NCBI GenBank assembly: GCA_013397845.1
Contig: VZTG01001872.1
Span: 1,054,235-1,118,234, forward strand
Reading direction: 5' to 3'
Length of the DNA: 64,000 nucleotides
Source: Melanocharis versteri
Lineage: Eukaryota > Chordata > Aves > Passeriformes > Melanocharitidae
The notes beneath the pieces were generated by a model. It was not told where the DNA came from, searched no databases, and worked only from the letters and a program-made list of their open reading frames with translations. Numbering within the stretch: position 1 is the first letter of the stretch; each line of letters opens with the position of its first letter. Shown in pieces: positions 20,996 through 33,170 of the stretch. The translations under genes and the position numbers were made by a program.

Positions 20996-22450
20996 ACATG
21001 CACAAAATCATACTGAGCATGAACGGTCTCCATCTCGTACTTCTCAGACAACCATTCTGTAAACACCACTTCGCAGCTTTGCTCAGGCTTCCCCCCTGGC
21101 TGGGCAGCTCCACCTCAAGCAGGCCAGATCCAGCTCAGGATCAGTGCAGCAGCCCTGTGGTTTCCTGTCCCACTGGTGTCCCAGCAAGCTGGCACCACTG
21201 CCCAGGTCCACCCGTGATCAGTCCATTGTGGGACTTGCACTTGTTACTCCAGTGCCTAATGATTTGTGATAACCACATTGAGAGTCCTAGGAGAAACAGA
21301 GGACACACATGATGAACTTTCCCACGTTTGCCTCCCTAAAAACACCCTCAGTTTAGGGAGAAAGTAAAACTTTTAGTCACACAGAATACCCTTGCCCAAG
21401 AGGACATAAACCTTCCTCATTCTTCATGGTTCCCATCCCAGAAGTGCAATCTTTTCTGGGCAGGGGAATAGGTAACTAAGCTGGCAGGATAGGCAGGATG
21501 AGGGTGGTGGCCTTTACCCTTCCAAAAGCCTTTTGGCATGAGGATGAAGGCCGTGGACCAACACGTGTCCAGCAGAAGACAGGGGTGAGGAAGAGGCAAA
21601 GTCACACTCCCTGGAGATGGAGAATGAGACACCCTTTGGGGGCACATTGTGGGGCTGCTACCATACCCTCTTCCCAGAGCACCCCTGTAAAGAGCCACCA
21701 CTTTAGTTTCAGGCTTTTCTTCTCCCTGGGGGGTTTGAAATGCTAGGTGCTATTTAAGGAAGGGTGACTTCTTCTCCTCTACCCACCCCCACCCTCCAAA
21801 ACCAAAAGCCTGACCTCTTCCCATCTGCTGGGGAGAGCCAAATCGCTACCAATCTGGCTCTGATGTGAACTAGCTCTTTCTGCTCAGAAGTTTATTTTTC
21901 AAAACAAGTGTGCCTGCAAAACAGTGTTTATTTAAAACACAGTATGAATGCCAGTAACCCAACATGCACAGAGAACAGCACCCGGAGGTCTCCCGCTTAG
22001 TGTTTGAGAGCTATTAAGTAAATCAGGGGAAAATTCCTCAGGAAATTATGGGGTTAGGCCTGATGGGCATCCCTGTGTGATTAAATGCAACTTAATGAGG
22101 TCACGGGTGACAGATTTGGGCACAGAAGTGTTTAAACAGCATGCAAGAAAAAAAAAAGCCTTCATAGCACACAGGGGATGGGAATTGAGGCTGGTTGTGT
22201 TATCCTGTGGTGTAAAAACACGGGGGAAAAGGGGTGGCCTTCTAGCACACACAAGCTTTTCACAACTTCTGCCATTGAGCAAACATTGCAGAGCTCTCAG
22301 TTACGAATGGTCTGGCCAGTGTCACGAGTCAAGGATGGCCAGCATCACTTTGATTTCTTAGGGGTTAGAGAGGAGGATTTAGGTCACAACGCTTTATTTC
22401 CACCCCACCTCCCCAACATCTCTAATAGAAAATGGTTGTCTTGATCGAAG

Positions 22451-22515
22451 GAGCTAAATTCTGCTGTCATCCTGCAGGAGTGCAGGATAATTACGCTGAC
22501 TTCATCTGAGCACTT
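22451..22515. repeat. Half of an ancient amniote palindromic repeat
   Basis: TAAATTCTGCT at the left and GCTGACTTCATCTGAG at the right match, with heavy divergence, the layout of the sauropsid repeat group in which AAATTCTGCTCTCAGTTAC leads to a central CTGACTTCAATGG. It was recognised from memory and the name is not claimed. Confidence 0.35.
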
Positions 22516-24099
22516 TGGTTTTGCTGATATACCTGTCAAGGACAGGAGGGGATTCTCAGTGTCTCACAGTCCCTGGAGCATTTGTTCAAGTAACCCTTCA
22601 ACATTCACACAAGAGGGTCTTCTCACACAACCCATGACTGAATCACTAGGGAAAGAGGCTCCTGACTGACATCCCACCGGCAGTCGGGCATCTTTGTGGA
22701 GAGATAAAAAGAAATTTTTGGTTTTTTCAGCCTTAAGGCCAAAAAAGGTTTTTTGTCCATTGTGCTCTGTTGGCCTGGAGCAACTGACTCTTCCTTCCAA
22801 AATAACAAATGGATACCTACAGGTTTTCATGTGTGGTCAGCCATGATGCAATATATCCTCCCAGTTGGCCACACCTCCTCTTCTTTGTTTAGCTTATCAG
22901 TTCACCTGGCAGAGTGACTTGCATTCACATGTGAACAATGAAGATTTTACCAGTTGACTATTAAAAAAAAAAACAACAAAACCAACAAAACCTAGAACCC
23001 ATATTAGGGGGAAAGGGAAAGGCCAAAGGGAAATTATTGCTCGTTTAGACAGCAGCATAAATTTTCTTCCTATTTTTAACCTAGCTTTTAATTTAATAAA
23101 TTTTATGACCCTTATATTAAGTACATATGTTTTACAAGACATTGTGTCCCTTGAGTCACCCTGAATTTACTCTATTATAGCAGAGTTAAATGAATGGATA
23201 CTGTGTTTCTGATTTCAGCTTACCCCTTATTTGATCCTTATATAGTCAATAAACCTTCATAGAAGCATGAAGCAACTGAGTCAAGCAGGGTGCCAAAGCT
23301 GTGTTTGGGAACTCTGTTAGCCTTTAAAAGGGAATTAGTAAATTGCTGTTCTCTTATTCAGATCCTGCTGCACCACTGCCAGGTTTCCCATGCTGTTCAC
23401 AAGGAATAAATGGTGATACCAATAAGACTCTTGAATTTATACATTACCAATTTAATTTTCATATGATAATTTAAAAGGAAGGTCAAGTTTTCCTTTGCCT
23501 CCTAGCCACTTCCAAGCCTCCTAGCCCCCTAAACTTAACCTTTTGTTGGTTTTTTTTTTTTTTCTACTGCTCTCTGGAAATTTGGAAGAGCAAAAAGGAT
23601 TTATATCAGCCCTGAACAGGTTATGGATTATTCTGAAACAAATGCATTTTTGGGAGGAAAATAGGAGATCTTTTAGAAACATTTGAAAAAAAAGCCAACT
23701 CTGCTTTCCCAGTATAAGTAATCCTTTCACTCAAATTGGTGTGTATAGGCTAGTAGGTGACAGCAGAATAATGCAAAAAAAAAAAAAAATGTAATGCCAG
23801 CTACAAATCGAGGATAAACAAATTGGAAGATCAATCTAATTATGTGGAGTAGATCCCTTTACAAAACTAAGATGTTGTGATACTCAGTGCCTGCAGAGAA
23901 AATAAGCATGTACAGAGATTATTCTTGTTTGGGTGCATTTACACTGTTTGTTTAAGTAATACATGAGGGCAGCTTTTCACAACAGGTTTGCAATGGTGGC
24001 AAAACACAAAGATGAGAAAGGGATGGTTGATATTTGCTGAACAGTGGGAAGCATGAGTTATTGATTGGCTTGGTATCAACCTAGAGTTCCTTTTTCATA

Positions 24100-24560
24100 T
24101 AATAAGATTAGTTTAGAAGGGTGTTTTATAAATCGGGCGGTTCTTATTTGATTTGAGTACTGACTCTTAGTGACTTGCCAAAGTTCAGTAAATATGCAGA
24201 GTATAGTATATGCACTTTATCTTTGTGTATTAGCTATGACATAAACATAGAGGGGAAAAGTCAAATTTTATACATCAGAAAATGGGTTTGTTGCCAGACA
24301 TTCTAATGTCGTGTATTTAATTTCACTGATGTATGTTAAAATGGGAAACCAAATTCAATGAGCTGTTTGTTTCTTTCTACAAATACGCTTACATCAATGA
24401 CCTCTGAGGACATGACCTCAAAATGTAACTAGATGTTTAAAAGAACCTCGCAGATCTATATAAGACATTAACATTTGTGTCAGAGGGCAGTATACAAGCA
24501 TGTATATACTCAGCTGTCTATATGTCGACTGCTATATTTTTATTGTTACAGGAAACCAGC
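24100..24560. promoter_or_regulatory. Enhancer-like block with nuclear-receptor-type repeats
   Basis: This is an AT-rich unique block with TGACCTC at 24398-24404 and TGACCTCA at 24413-24420. They are direct repeats of a nuclear-receptor half site, with TGAGG between them giving additional inverted symmetry. Octamer-like ATATGCA words are also present. Confidence 0.35.
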
Positions 24561-27442
24561 CAAAGTCCCAAACAGGAAAATTATCAGCTCCTTTTTTTTC
24601 TTGGCATGGTCCTGTTTAAGACTAAAGCCATGACCTTAACTTAGAACATATTTTATCCCTATTCAGTAGCCATTTTGGCACCTTCCGTGTGGGGTTTTAA
24701 ATGCTCTCCTGTCTTGGGGAGTGCAATGTTCTGACAGTGGTTAAGCGCAGTACGCGGAGGTGTGCAGCCCTGAGTGTGAGGATTCACAGAAGACTCCTAA
24801 AAAAAGAAGAAATTACCATTTTAGCTGGGCATGGGGAACTCCTGGTCACCTCTCCAGGGACAAACTGATGTCAAGTTCTGCTGTCTGTCAGGATTAAGTG
24901 CCTGTTTCCTTTCTCACTAACATGTGGTTTGAGAACAAAGCAGCTCAAATCTCCTCCATTCTTAACAAAGCATCTCAAATTGCTGAGTAAAATTCCTTAA
25001 TCCTCCCATCTTAATCTGAAAACATCAACACCACATGGTAACACTGAGGTCTCTTTTTGTCCACTATTGGAGCACCATTGACATCACTGTTTGATTTGGG
25101 GCTAGCTTTTCCTGGAGCCACCCATTATCAGAGGGAAACCTCAGGTGCTTTGTTCTCAGAGCAGGTCTGCCCAAGTAGTTGCTCTTTCCTAAACTTTCCA
25201 CTACCAGTGAGAAACTAAATACACGGCAAGAAGAGAGTAAGTTTCTCATCTTCATAAACATGTGTGGTGAAATGTAACATGAGCTTTTCCATCACGAGAA
25301 CCATGAGGAAGGATGCAGCAGCCACTTGCCTGAGTGGTCCAGAGGTCAGGCTAGAAGAAACAACCTTCAACATTCCCATCAGCACAAGCAAGCAAACTCG
25401 GTCTAGAAAGCAAGGAAGCAAAACACCTGATATGAAGAGGGTTGAGCAGTTGTAACGTGGCACAATAAAGTCTAAGCACCAGATGATTTGATCTCAATGC
25501 TTATGCATAGTCATCATTCTGACATAAAATTCAGCTGTCACCCTAACCAGTATTTTCCTGCAATCAGTTATCCAATAACAACAAAAAATCAATTCCCAGT
25601 TTCTGCTAGAAAAGTCACAGGAATCACTACTTTCTCACTCTGCAAGCATTCCTCCTACTATTACTACTGCTCTCCTACCATTTTTGTCCTGTGTTAGTTT
25701 TACTTGCCCTGTCCCAGCTTCAGTCAGTGGTACAAACAAAGCCCCAAGGGGATAAGATCAAAGATTTAGCTGGCCAGTAGTAGCCAGAAATCATTGGCCA
25801 CGGAACGACAGAAGTGCAGGACAGCAGCAATTTTGTCCCAGTCCACTGTCTTTCTGGGGGAGATGATGTATGGGCCAAGTTCCCCTTCAGGCACCTGCCA
25901 AACATGCAGAGGCCACACAAATCTCAGGAAGATGGAGAAAACAAGAGGTAGTTTTAACCTAGTAGACTTTATTCCTTTACTTCTTGCTGATTTCAAACAC
26001 TGCCTTTCAGATTTAGCTGTAGAGGTCCATGAACTGAATTGAATGCACTCTTACCTGGACCTACTTTGATCTGTATTTGCTAAAAATTCTTTTGTATCTC
26101 ATTCTCCTCCATTTCTGACCTCAGCAATGTGCGTGCCTTGGTTCAAGCTTTGCTTCCCCCTCTAATCAGGGCCAGGTCAGCCCCAGAGTCAGGACTTTTA
26201 TCCTGAAAGCCATAAGGGCACCATAAGGTGCAGCAACTAACTCCCTGTGAGAAAACTTCTAACATATTTTGTTCCTCTCATCATCAAGTAAGACAGCAAG
26301 AGCAGCTTCAGAAGGTTTGGCCATGAAAAATAACTCCAGGTTTATAACCAGCAGCAGTCAGCTGGCATGCATAACTCACTGCTGAGCTGTTTATGCACAG
26401 CTGGAGCAGACTGGTGTGGAACAGAGTGTGCCGGGCAGGTGGGCACAAGGATGCACAACGTTCAGATCTCTGTGCCCTGCTGGTTGGCTGCAGAAGGGAT
26501 CATCAGGGTCACACCCTTCAAGATGCCAAGGCCAGAGGCTGAAATGTATCAAAACCAGCACTATCTGGGCTATAGTATTTAGGAAAACGAGAGGTAGATC
26601 TTCACAACCCCATGCTGCAAAGCTTTGCCATGTAAAAGGTTTTTTAAACAAAAGAGATGCTCTTGAGACTGGAGATCCAAAAGCTGCAGAATATTTTCTT
26701 CATCTATCACATCTCTAAAAAATATTACTTAAACTATCTCTAGAGGCTTCCAGCTCCTTGCTGGAGACAGCAAGCTGAAAAAATGGATACCTATGTCCAG
26801 AAAGGATGCTAGAAAGTTCCCTGCAGTTCTCTTGGTAAGGATAAAGCTTGAGAATCTGATTTATTGAGTTAAATTATAACAGTGAGTTTGCAAGCAGATA
26901 AAGATTCTGGGACAGGCTTTTCCATAGAAAACTCACAAATGGGGAGTTACAGAGCAACAGCATCTCTGAGGCTACCCTGAGCAAATAAAGCTTTAAGGTT
27001 AAAAAGCAGGGAGCAAGGTGCATCTGCACAGAGGGAGCTCAGGGACTGAAACGGATGGGAGCCAGCAGAGCCTGGGGAGGACCAAAGACCCTTCAGTACA
27101 GACAGGGATGACTGATCTCACACAGAGTGAGCACAGGTCAAAGTCTTGAAAAAAAACCAGATTATTAGGAAACAGAATCCTTCAGAAATTTTTCCACATT
27201 AGTCCTGCAGGCAGTGAGACTGCACATTTGAACTATGAGCTAATGGCAGGACTTTAATCAAACCATTCCCACAGAAATGCTAAGACGCTCGAAGCACAAC
27301 TCATTGGCCAAAATTCCTCCACACAAAGGTGACAAATGAGCCTTGAAAGACATGCCCACAAAGCAGACATTTCTCAGCTGATGACGAACAGGCAGCCGTC
27401 ACTGCTGCATGCCGCTCTTAACCCGAGTGGTAATAGCTACTG
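24561..27442. other. Long non-coding stretch
   Basis: No gene, transposon or notable repeat is recognised. Open frames overlap on both strands without domain signatures. Confidence 0.5.
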
Positions 27443-27543
27443 GCCTCAAGAACTAGTTAGCTCTCATTTATATCCGTGGAAAGCAGTGTCTCCACCGAAG
27501 TCAATATAGTTTCACTGGGCTAAGTGTGATCAAATTAGGCTTG
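27443..27543. repeat. Ancient amniote palindromic repeat, degraded
   Basis: CTCTCATTTATAT on the left, a central CTCCACCGAAGTCAATA, and TTTCACTGG, TAAGTG and AAATTAGGC on the right follow the order of a sauropsid MITE-like repeat group with a CTCCACTGAAGTCAATGG centre. This is the best preserved of the group in the window. Confidence 0.5.
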
Positions 27544-28459
27544 ATGTCCACAGACCTGAGTGTATTGCTTGCCTTAGGGCAGGGGAGCAAGAACAAAGGG
27601 CTCATATATTGGTATCTGTGTTTGGTCTGTAAAGGATTGCTCTCTCCTGCCCACCACATCTTTCAGCAGTGGGCTGTGTGGAGTCATACAATTAAAAAGT
27701 CATTTATGTCCAAGATTCCCACATCTCTGACGTATGCCTTGTCACAGCACAGGAGTTTAGCTCTACTTCAGAGCGATTTGAGCATCATGAAAAGCTGGCT
27801 GCCAGCAAAAATCGTTCTGAGAGGAAATAGAAGAGGAACAAAGAAAGAGACATACACAGAGCAACCTGGAGATGTTACAGGACTCCATCGGAGCTGACTC
27901 TGGGTACAAGCAAGGCAGGCAGCTGCCCAAAGCAGCAGGGAGACAAAGGCATAGGAGAATTTTCCTTGATGTCCCTCCTCCTGCGTGGCAGCAGATCCTG
28001 ACTGATGGCCCTGTTGGTGGCAACTGGAATCAGGGATATGAAGAGCCAACCTTCGAGGCCACCTCCAGGATTCGTGCTGGCAATCACAAACATCAAAGGT
28101 TTGTTTGCAGTGCTCCAACATGGAGTGTAAAACCTCCCAGGCTGTGCTGGTGATAGAGGCAGAGCCTTGGGAAGCTGCTGGTTACCCCGAAAAAGGAAAG
28201 CCACCCCTCACAGGGACCCTGGGTGAAGCTCACCTGCCACTGGAGCTGGAAGGTTGCCCAGTTTTATTTTCCCACATTCAGCCTTGTGCCAGATTATCAT
28301 CACAGCACTCCCCCCCCCCGGCTCTGGGGCAAAGCACACAGGTGAACTTGCAGCTAGGAGCACACAGACGTACAAACATGCACCCCTTTTGTCAGCCATA
28401 GTCTTTTACAGCCCGTGGGGGAGTAATAAGCCTGGGCTCGGTATCTGCCTCGTGGTATG
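27544..28459. other. Non-coding stretch
   Basis: No gene is supported. Overlapping frames of 86-123 residues occur on both strands at 27526-28204, but none has a recognisable domain and they contradict each other. A C10 run lies at about 28309-28318. Confidence 0.45.
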
Positions 28460-29180
28460 ATATAACTTTCAATCATGTTAATTAAATTAATATGGGCCAT
28501 GCTAATGAAAACCACAAAATACTATTTTGGTGTCTATGAGCACATACATTTTGATAATATCCACTTGTCATTCTGATGTTCCTTTCTACACCAAATACCA
28601 GCAATGTAAACATCTAACAACACTTTCATCATAACAAAGAAATTCTGCATCAGCACCAGACTGAACGCAGACAGACTTGTGTAAGCATCAAGCACCAGAA
28701 ATATTCAGACATTCTAGGGCTCACCAAGTGTTCGACAAATGCTCCTCCTATCTAATCTTTTAATCTACTTTTGAGGTATATTTTTGGCTCGTGTTTTGTT
28801 TTAGGTTAGGGGGGTTTTTTATTATTATTATTCTTTCCCTGCATGATTAGCCATCCAGGAAATGTTTAAATTACAAAATCATAAGGTTTAAAAGATTTAT
28901 AGATCAAATTATATTAACCTAATGCAATAGGCCAGCCATACGGAAATTAGAAGTCTTTATATTTTATTTTGGTTATTAAATTGCTCCCTTTATATTGTTT
29001 AGTTTGTTTGTAACAGCAAGGTTTTGCTGTCTGATGTTAAAACTCGCAGAGTAACCAAGCAAAAACAAATTACTTAGTCCTTGGTTCAAAGAAATAATAG
29101 GTTACTAGCATAATTAATTTTATGTTTAATTACTGCAGAGTGAAACAATTCAACAATATCCAATCAATCCTCAGAATGAC
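28460..29180. promoter_or_regulatory. Enhancer-like conserved-element candidate, AT-rich
   Basis: The block contains GTTAATTAAATTAATATGG, TGCTAATGAAAAC, ATAATTAATTTTATG and GTTTAATTACTGC words. It also has AACAAT-type words and few CpGs. The middle (28780-28835) contains T/ATT low-complexity sequence, so this may be two separate elements. Confidence 0.35.
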
Positions 29181-32100
29181 AGAACAGAAGGTCAGCAGTT
29201 GCTAAGTCAATTGTTTTGAAAGAGAAATTTATGTCAGGTTCTCTTTTATGTGCTAGAGAAAGAAATTGGATAAAAGTGGTCAAGCAAATGTTAATTAATT
29301 GTATAAATGTAATCCTGTTGTCATGCAAAAATCACAGAGACTCCAGGCGCAGCGTGCAAAACACTGGGTATGCATCAGTCAAGAACATCTAGAAATGACA
29401 TCTTTGACTCAAAACAATAATAATGAAAGAAAGGAGAGCAAGCAGGAATGTTTGAAAGCCAGACTAGTTTTCAAACTGGCATTCACAAGCGCATTTGTAC
29501 AAGCTGACTGGTTCAGTCTGGTGGCTACAGAGCAGGTCCACACCACCATGAAGTCTGACCCTGCTTGGCTCCGTGGTAGCAAATCTCACAGGTGGCTGCT
29601 TTTGCCCTCCCTGTCTTTCCTCAGATTAAGAAGTTAGTTGGGTTCAAAACTTCCAGCTCCTATGATTATTTTTTTCACCTGAGCCTCCAGGTATTCAGCA
29701 AAGCGTTATTTTCCTGCAACATTAGCCTTTAGTTACATGACTACACGTTCCCATCCTATCCCAAAATAGCTGTTCCTGCTTCCACACTCCCAGGGGAGTT
29801 TGGCATTTTAAGAGGCCTTACCTGCAGCTTCCAACAGTTTCCATCATTTCCCAAGATTATTGATCAGGTGTTTCCAAGACCAAGATTGTCTAGTAGGCTC
29901 AGCCATCCTCTGGCCCAAAGTTTCATATTTTTCTCCACTACTCTTCTGTTCAAGCCTTGCTCATGTCACCAGTGCCCGCTCTCTACCACCAGCCGCTTCT
30001 TCCTTTAGAAACATCTTGTGAAAAATCTTTAACCAGTCTATTCTCTTATTTTATGTTCTCACCATCACCTTCAGCTGGAGGCTGATGAAGAAAGACCTGG
30101 TGGCCCAATCACCAGTGCCACAACTGGACCTGGCAATGAGGTCCGTGAAAATTTACTGTGTTGGCTCTGAAGTCTTTTCAAGGCGAGGACAAGCACTGGG
30201 TGTTCCTTACTTCAGTTCTTGCTGCTCTAATGGTATGATCCCAGCCTTTTGAAAATTAGGGCAACAGGAGCATTAGAAATCGTTGATCTAATTATCACCA
30301 TGCCAGCCTCTTTTAATCCATTTTTGTACAAAATCCAGCTGGGTAATTGACTGCACAGAGCACAGACACACCAGGATCTCTGGCTGTGGAAGACCTCCTT
30401 CAGCCAAGGATAAGTTACCTCTGGCAGCCAGGGAAGGACAGTGCTTTACCATCAAGTGGGAAAACTGAGATGGAATTTTGCATGTAAACCAAACCAAGCT
30501 GTGTTATGAACCAATTTTGTCACCTGTAAGAGGAGGAAACCCCAGGGAATGCTGGACAGACCAGCCTTGAGCTCTCCAGAACACAAAAAACATGCTAATG
30601 TCCAAGCAACGCGTTATGAAGGTGAACCTTGCAGCAGCTCTGCCGTGCCTTAAGACCTTCTCTCTGAGCCACTTATCTGGTACCAGAAAGGGGCAGAGAA
30701 AATGCCAATTTGCTCCACTTTGTTCCACGGCCCAGCCCATTCGATGATGGGAAACCAGGCAGATAGGGAAGGAGGAGTGAACTATGAACTCCACAGCAAC
30801 ACACTGGCATTCCGAAGACTCGTGCAGGGTTTAGCTCTTATTTTTCCACGGGAGATGCCAAAACATTCGCAGATTAAGCAAATATACAGCTGTATACTTG
30901 TTTTAAATATATATATTATAGGAGGATCCAGAAGATGGCAACAAGTGGGAAGAGTACACCATCCAAGAGCCCTGGCATGGACCCTTGTGATGTTACTATG
31001 GTTATGCTTGGTAAACAACACCATGGAAAAAGTTACTGAGCTTGAGCAGGGACTGATTTTTAAATCTTAGTCGGGCATCCAGTTTAAACTTGAAACACAA
31101 ATGTTTTAATGGTATCATGAAAATATGAGGACCTACACAATTCCTTTCTTTTAACTATAACTTTAGAACAGAAGCTGAATGCCACTACTTTGTATACAGA
31201 AGGATGCTTAACACAAAAGGCAAAGGCACTGAAAACAATTGTTTCAAAACATGATCCCAGAGAGGTTATTTCATGGTTTTGCTATTCTTGAGTCTGGGCC
31301 GATGATGCCAGCATTACTAATCCTTGAAATGAGGGGGTTTACATTGGAAGTGTTGACATAACCTTAGCTACAACAAGAAGAAAGGGTACGAGAAGATGGA
31401 AATGTATATTTTTGGAAATAGATTTCATTCTGACAACCCTATAACAAACAAGTGAAATTTTAATACTGTGCTTCGATGAAAAATGAGCTGCTGAATAAAC
31501 ACCAGACTAATTCATAAAGAGCAAGCTCAGCCTGTTTAATATTTCTTTAACTGTCCCAAAAATTCCATTGATCACTAGTGATGCTGTAAATAGAAAATTC
31601 CTACCATTTTCAAAGGAGCCAGGAGAATCTCACTGGGGTTTGCCTATCAAACTTTTAGACACATTTGAAGCTCCCAGGCTAAAACATAATAAATCAAATA
31701 TGAAATTGTATAGCATTGGGCTGAGCTGGAACCTAGGATTTTGCGGTCTATTCCTGGGATTGTTTTAAATTTTTTTTGTGAAGTATTTGGTTTCTACTTA
31801 ATTACTGTGTCCTCCACAAAAAAGTCCAACATCCCTCCCTCGATCAATCAGCTATTTAGTTAGTAATGCAAATACTTTAAATATTACCCATTAGACCATT
31901 TTCCAGTTTAATACTGATGTATGATAGTGTGTTTTCTTCCTGGAAAACTAAATCCATGTCATGCCCAGTAGTAAAATAAAGTCTCATAATCTTGGGGTTG
32001 GATCCCTCATCCTTGTCCCCTGCTATTCTTTTCAGGGCAGAGTTACAAAAACATCAAGGTATCAAATATACTGCATTAAATAAATCCTAAGGCTTGAGAT

Positions 32101-32726
32101 CAAATGGATATTCAACAAGAATTTATATAAGCCTGAAAGTTGAGAATCCTTCACTGTATTTTTCTAATTTGGGGGTTTCTTTTGTCAAAGAATTCCTTTA
32201 TCCTTGAACGTTTTCAAGGTGATAATTTTTGCCTGTTTTCCCTAGTGTCAACCCTATCCCCTTCCTAGACAAGGAGTGCTGAGGCTGCTCAGAATCACCC
32301 CACTCACCCTAAAAAGAAAAAGAAGTATAAAATCAATAGCTCCTTGGGCTAAGCACCAAAAATGAGCAGTAGATTTCCTGTTTTAAATGAAGGTGCCTTT
32401 ATTTCTTATGCCCAGCAATCCTGCTCCTAAACCTGACTTTGCTGTCCCAAGGCACCAGGCAATCTTGGACCTGCAGTTTACTGGTCAGGTCATTTACCTC
32501 GAATCCAAGCTGGTGGGGAAGTTTGAGATAATTTCATGTTAGGCAGACTTAAAACCCAGGCTGTCCAGTTGCAGTGCTATTTTAACCCAAACTAGCATCT
32601 TTCCCACACTCCTCCCTTGTAGCACAGACTGACAAGCTCTCCCTTGTTACAACTTTTTATTCCTGTCCTTTCATTTGTCCTCCTTTTCCCAGAAAACACT
32701 CTGGGATATAACATCTGCCTCTTCCA
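29181..32726. other. Long non-coding stretch
   Basis: No gene is supported. Segments at about 31060-31550 and 31800-31960 are AT-rich unique sequence that could be regulatory, but this is weak. A short AT run lies at 30906-30920. Confidence 0.45.
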
Positions 32727-32753
32727 NNNNNNNNNNNNNNNNNNNNNNNNNNN
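32727..32753. other. Assembly gap of 27 N
   Basis: Twenty-seven ambiguous bases interrupt unique sequence. The odd length suggests an estimated gap size and not a standard placeholder. Confidence 0.99.
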
Positions 32754-33039
32754 TTTAAGAGGGAAAATGTATCATTTTCAAGTGGCCCAGAATCTGACGT
32801 TCTTTGCTTACCTCCATTCTCTCTCCCACTCTCACACTCAAATACTAAAAGCATCCTTTTACAGCTTTGTAAAAAAAAGAAGGAAAAGAGTCAATGATAT
32901 AGATGTCTGAACCAGGCTTGCACACAAAAACAATACCCTTGCCATGCTACTTTAAGTCAACTTTTTGCACTGAGAAACAACAAAGCTGTGACTTAGCCTG
33001 CTGCAGCACAGGTTTTCTCATTTTAAAATGTTTCCTCTT

Positions 33040-33170
33040 GGAAGCTTTCAAAACTTTTGCTTCCTTCTCCGTAGGCAGATAAGGACGAATCTCTTAACAT
33101 AAATATGTAAAAGGTTTGCATATTTACAGTTCAGAGCTGTTCTGTTGATTCCTTTCTAATGCATGCATAG
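33040..33170. promoter_or_regulatory. Short enhancer-like candidate
   Basis: CAGATAAGG (a GATA-type site) is followed within about 90 bases by octamer-like TTTGCATATTTAC and ATGCATGCAT words. The segment is repeat-free and ends at a C-rich patch. Confidence 0.25.

Larger units (their letters stand above)
20231..24099. other. Long non-coding stretch
   Basis: No gene is supported. It includes a GATA-type microsatellite (20972-20995), an old palindromic repeat at 22451-22515 and a possible further one at about 20745-20830. Poly-A/T tracts lie near 22963-22985, 23551-23563 and 23776-23789. Short frames are compositionally ordinary chance frames. Confidence 0.5.
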
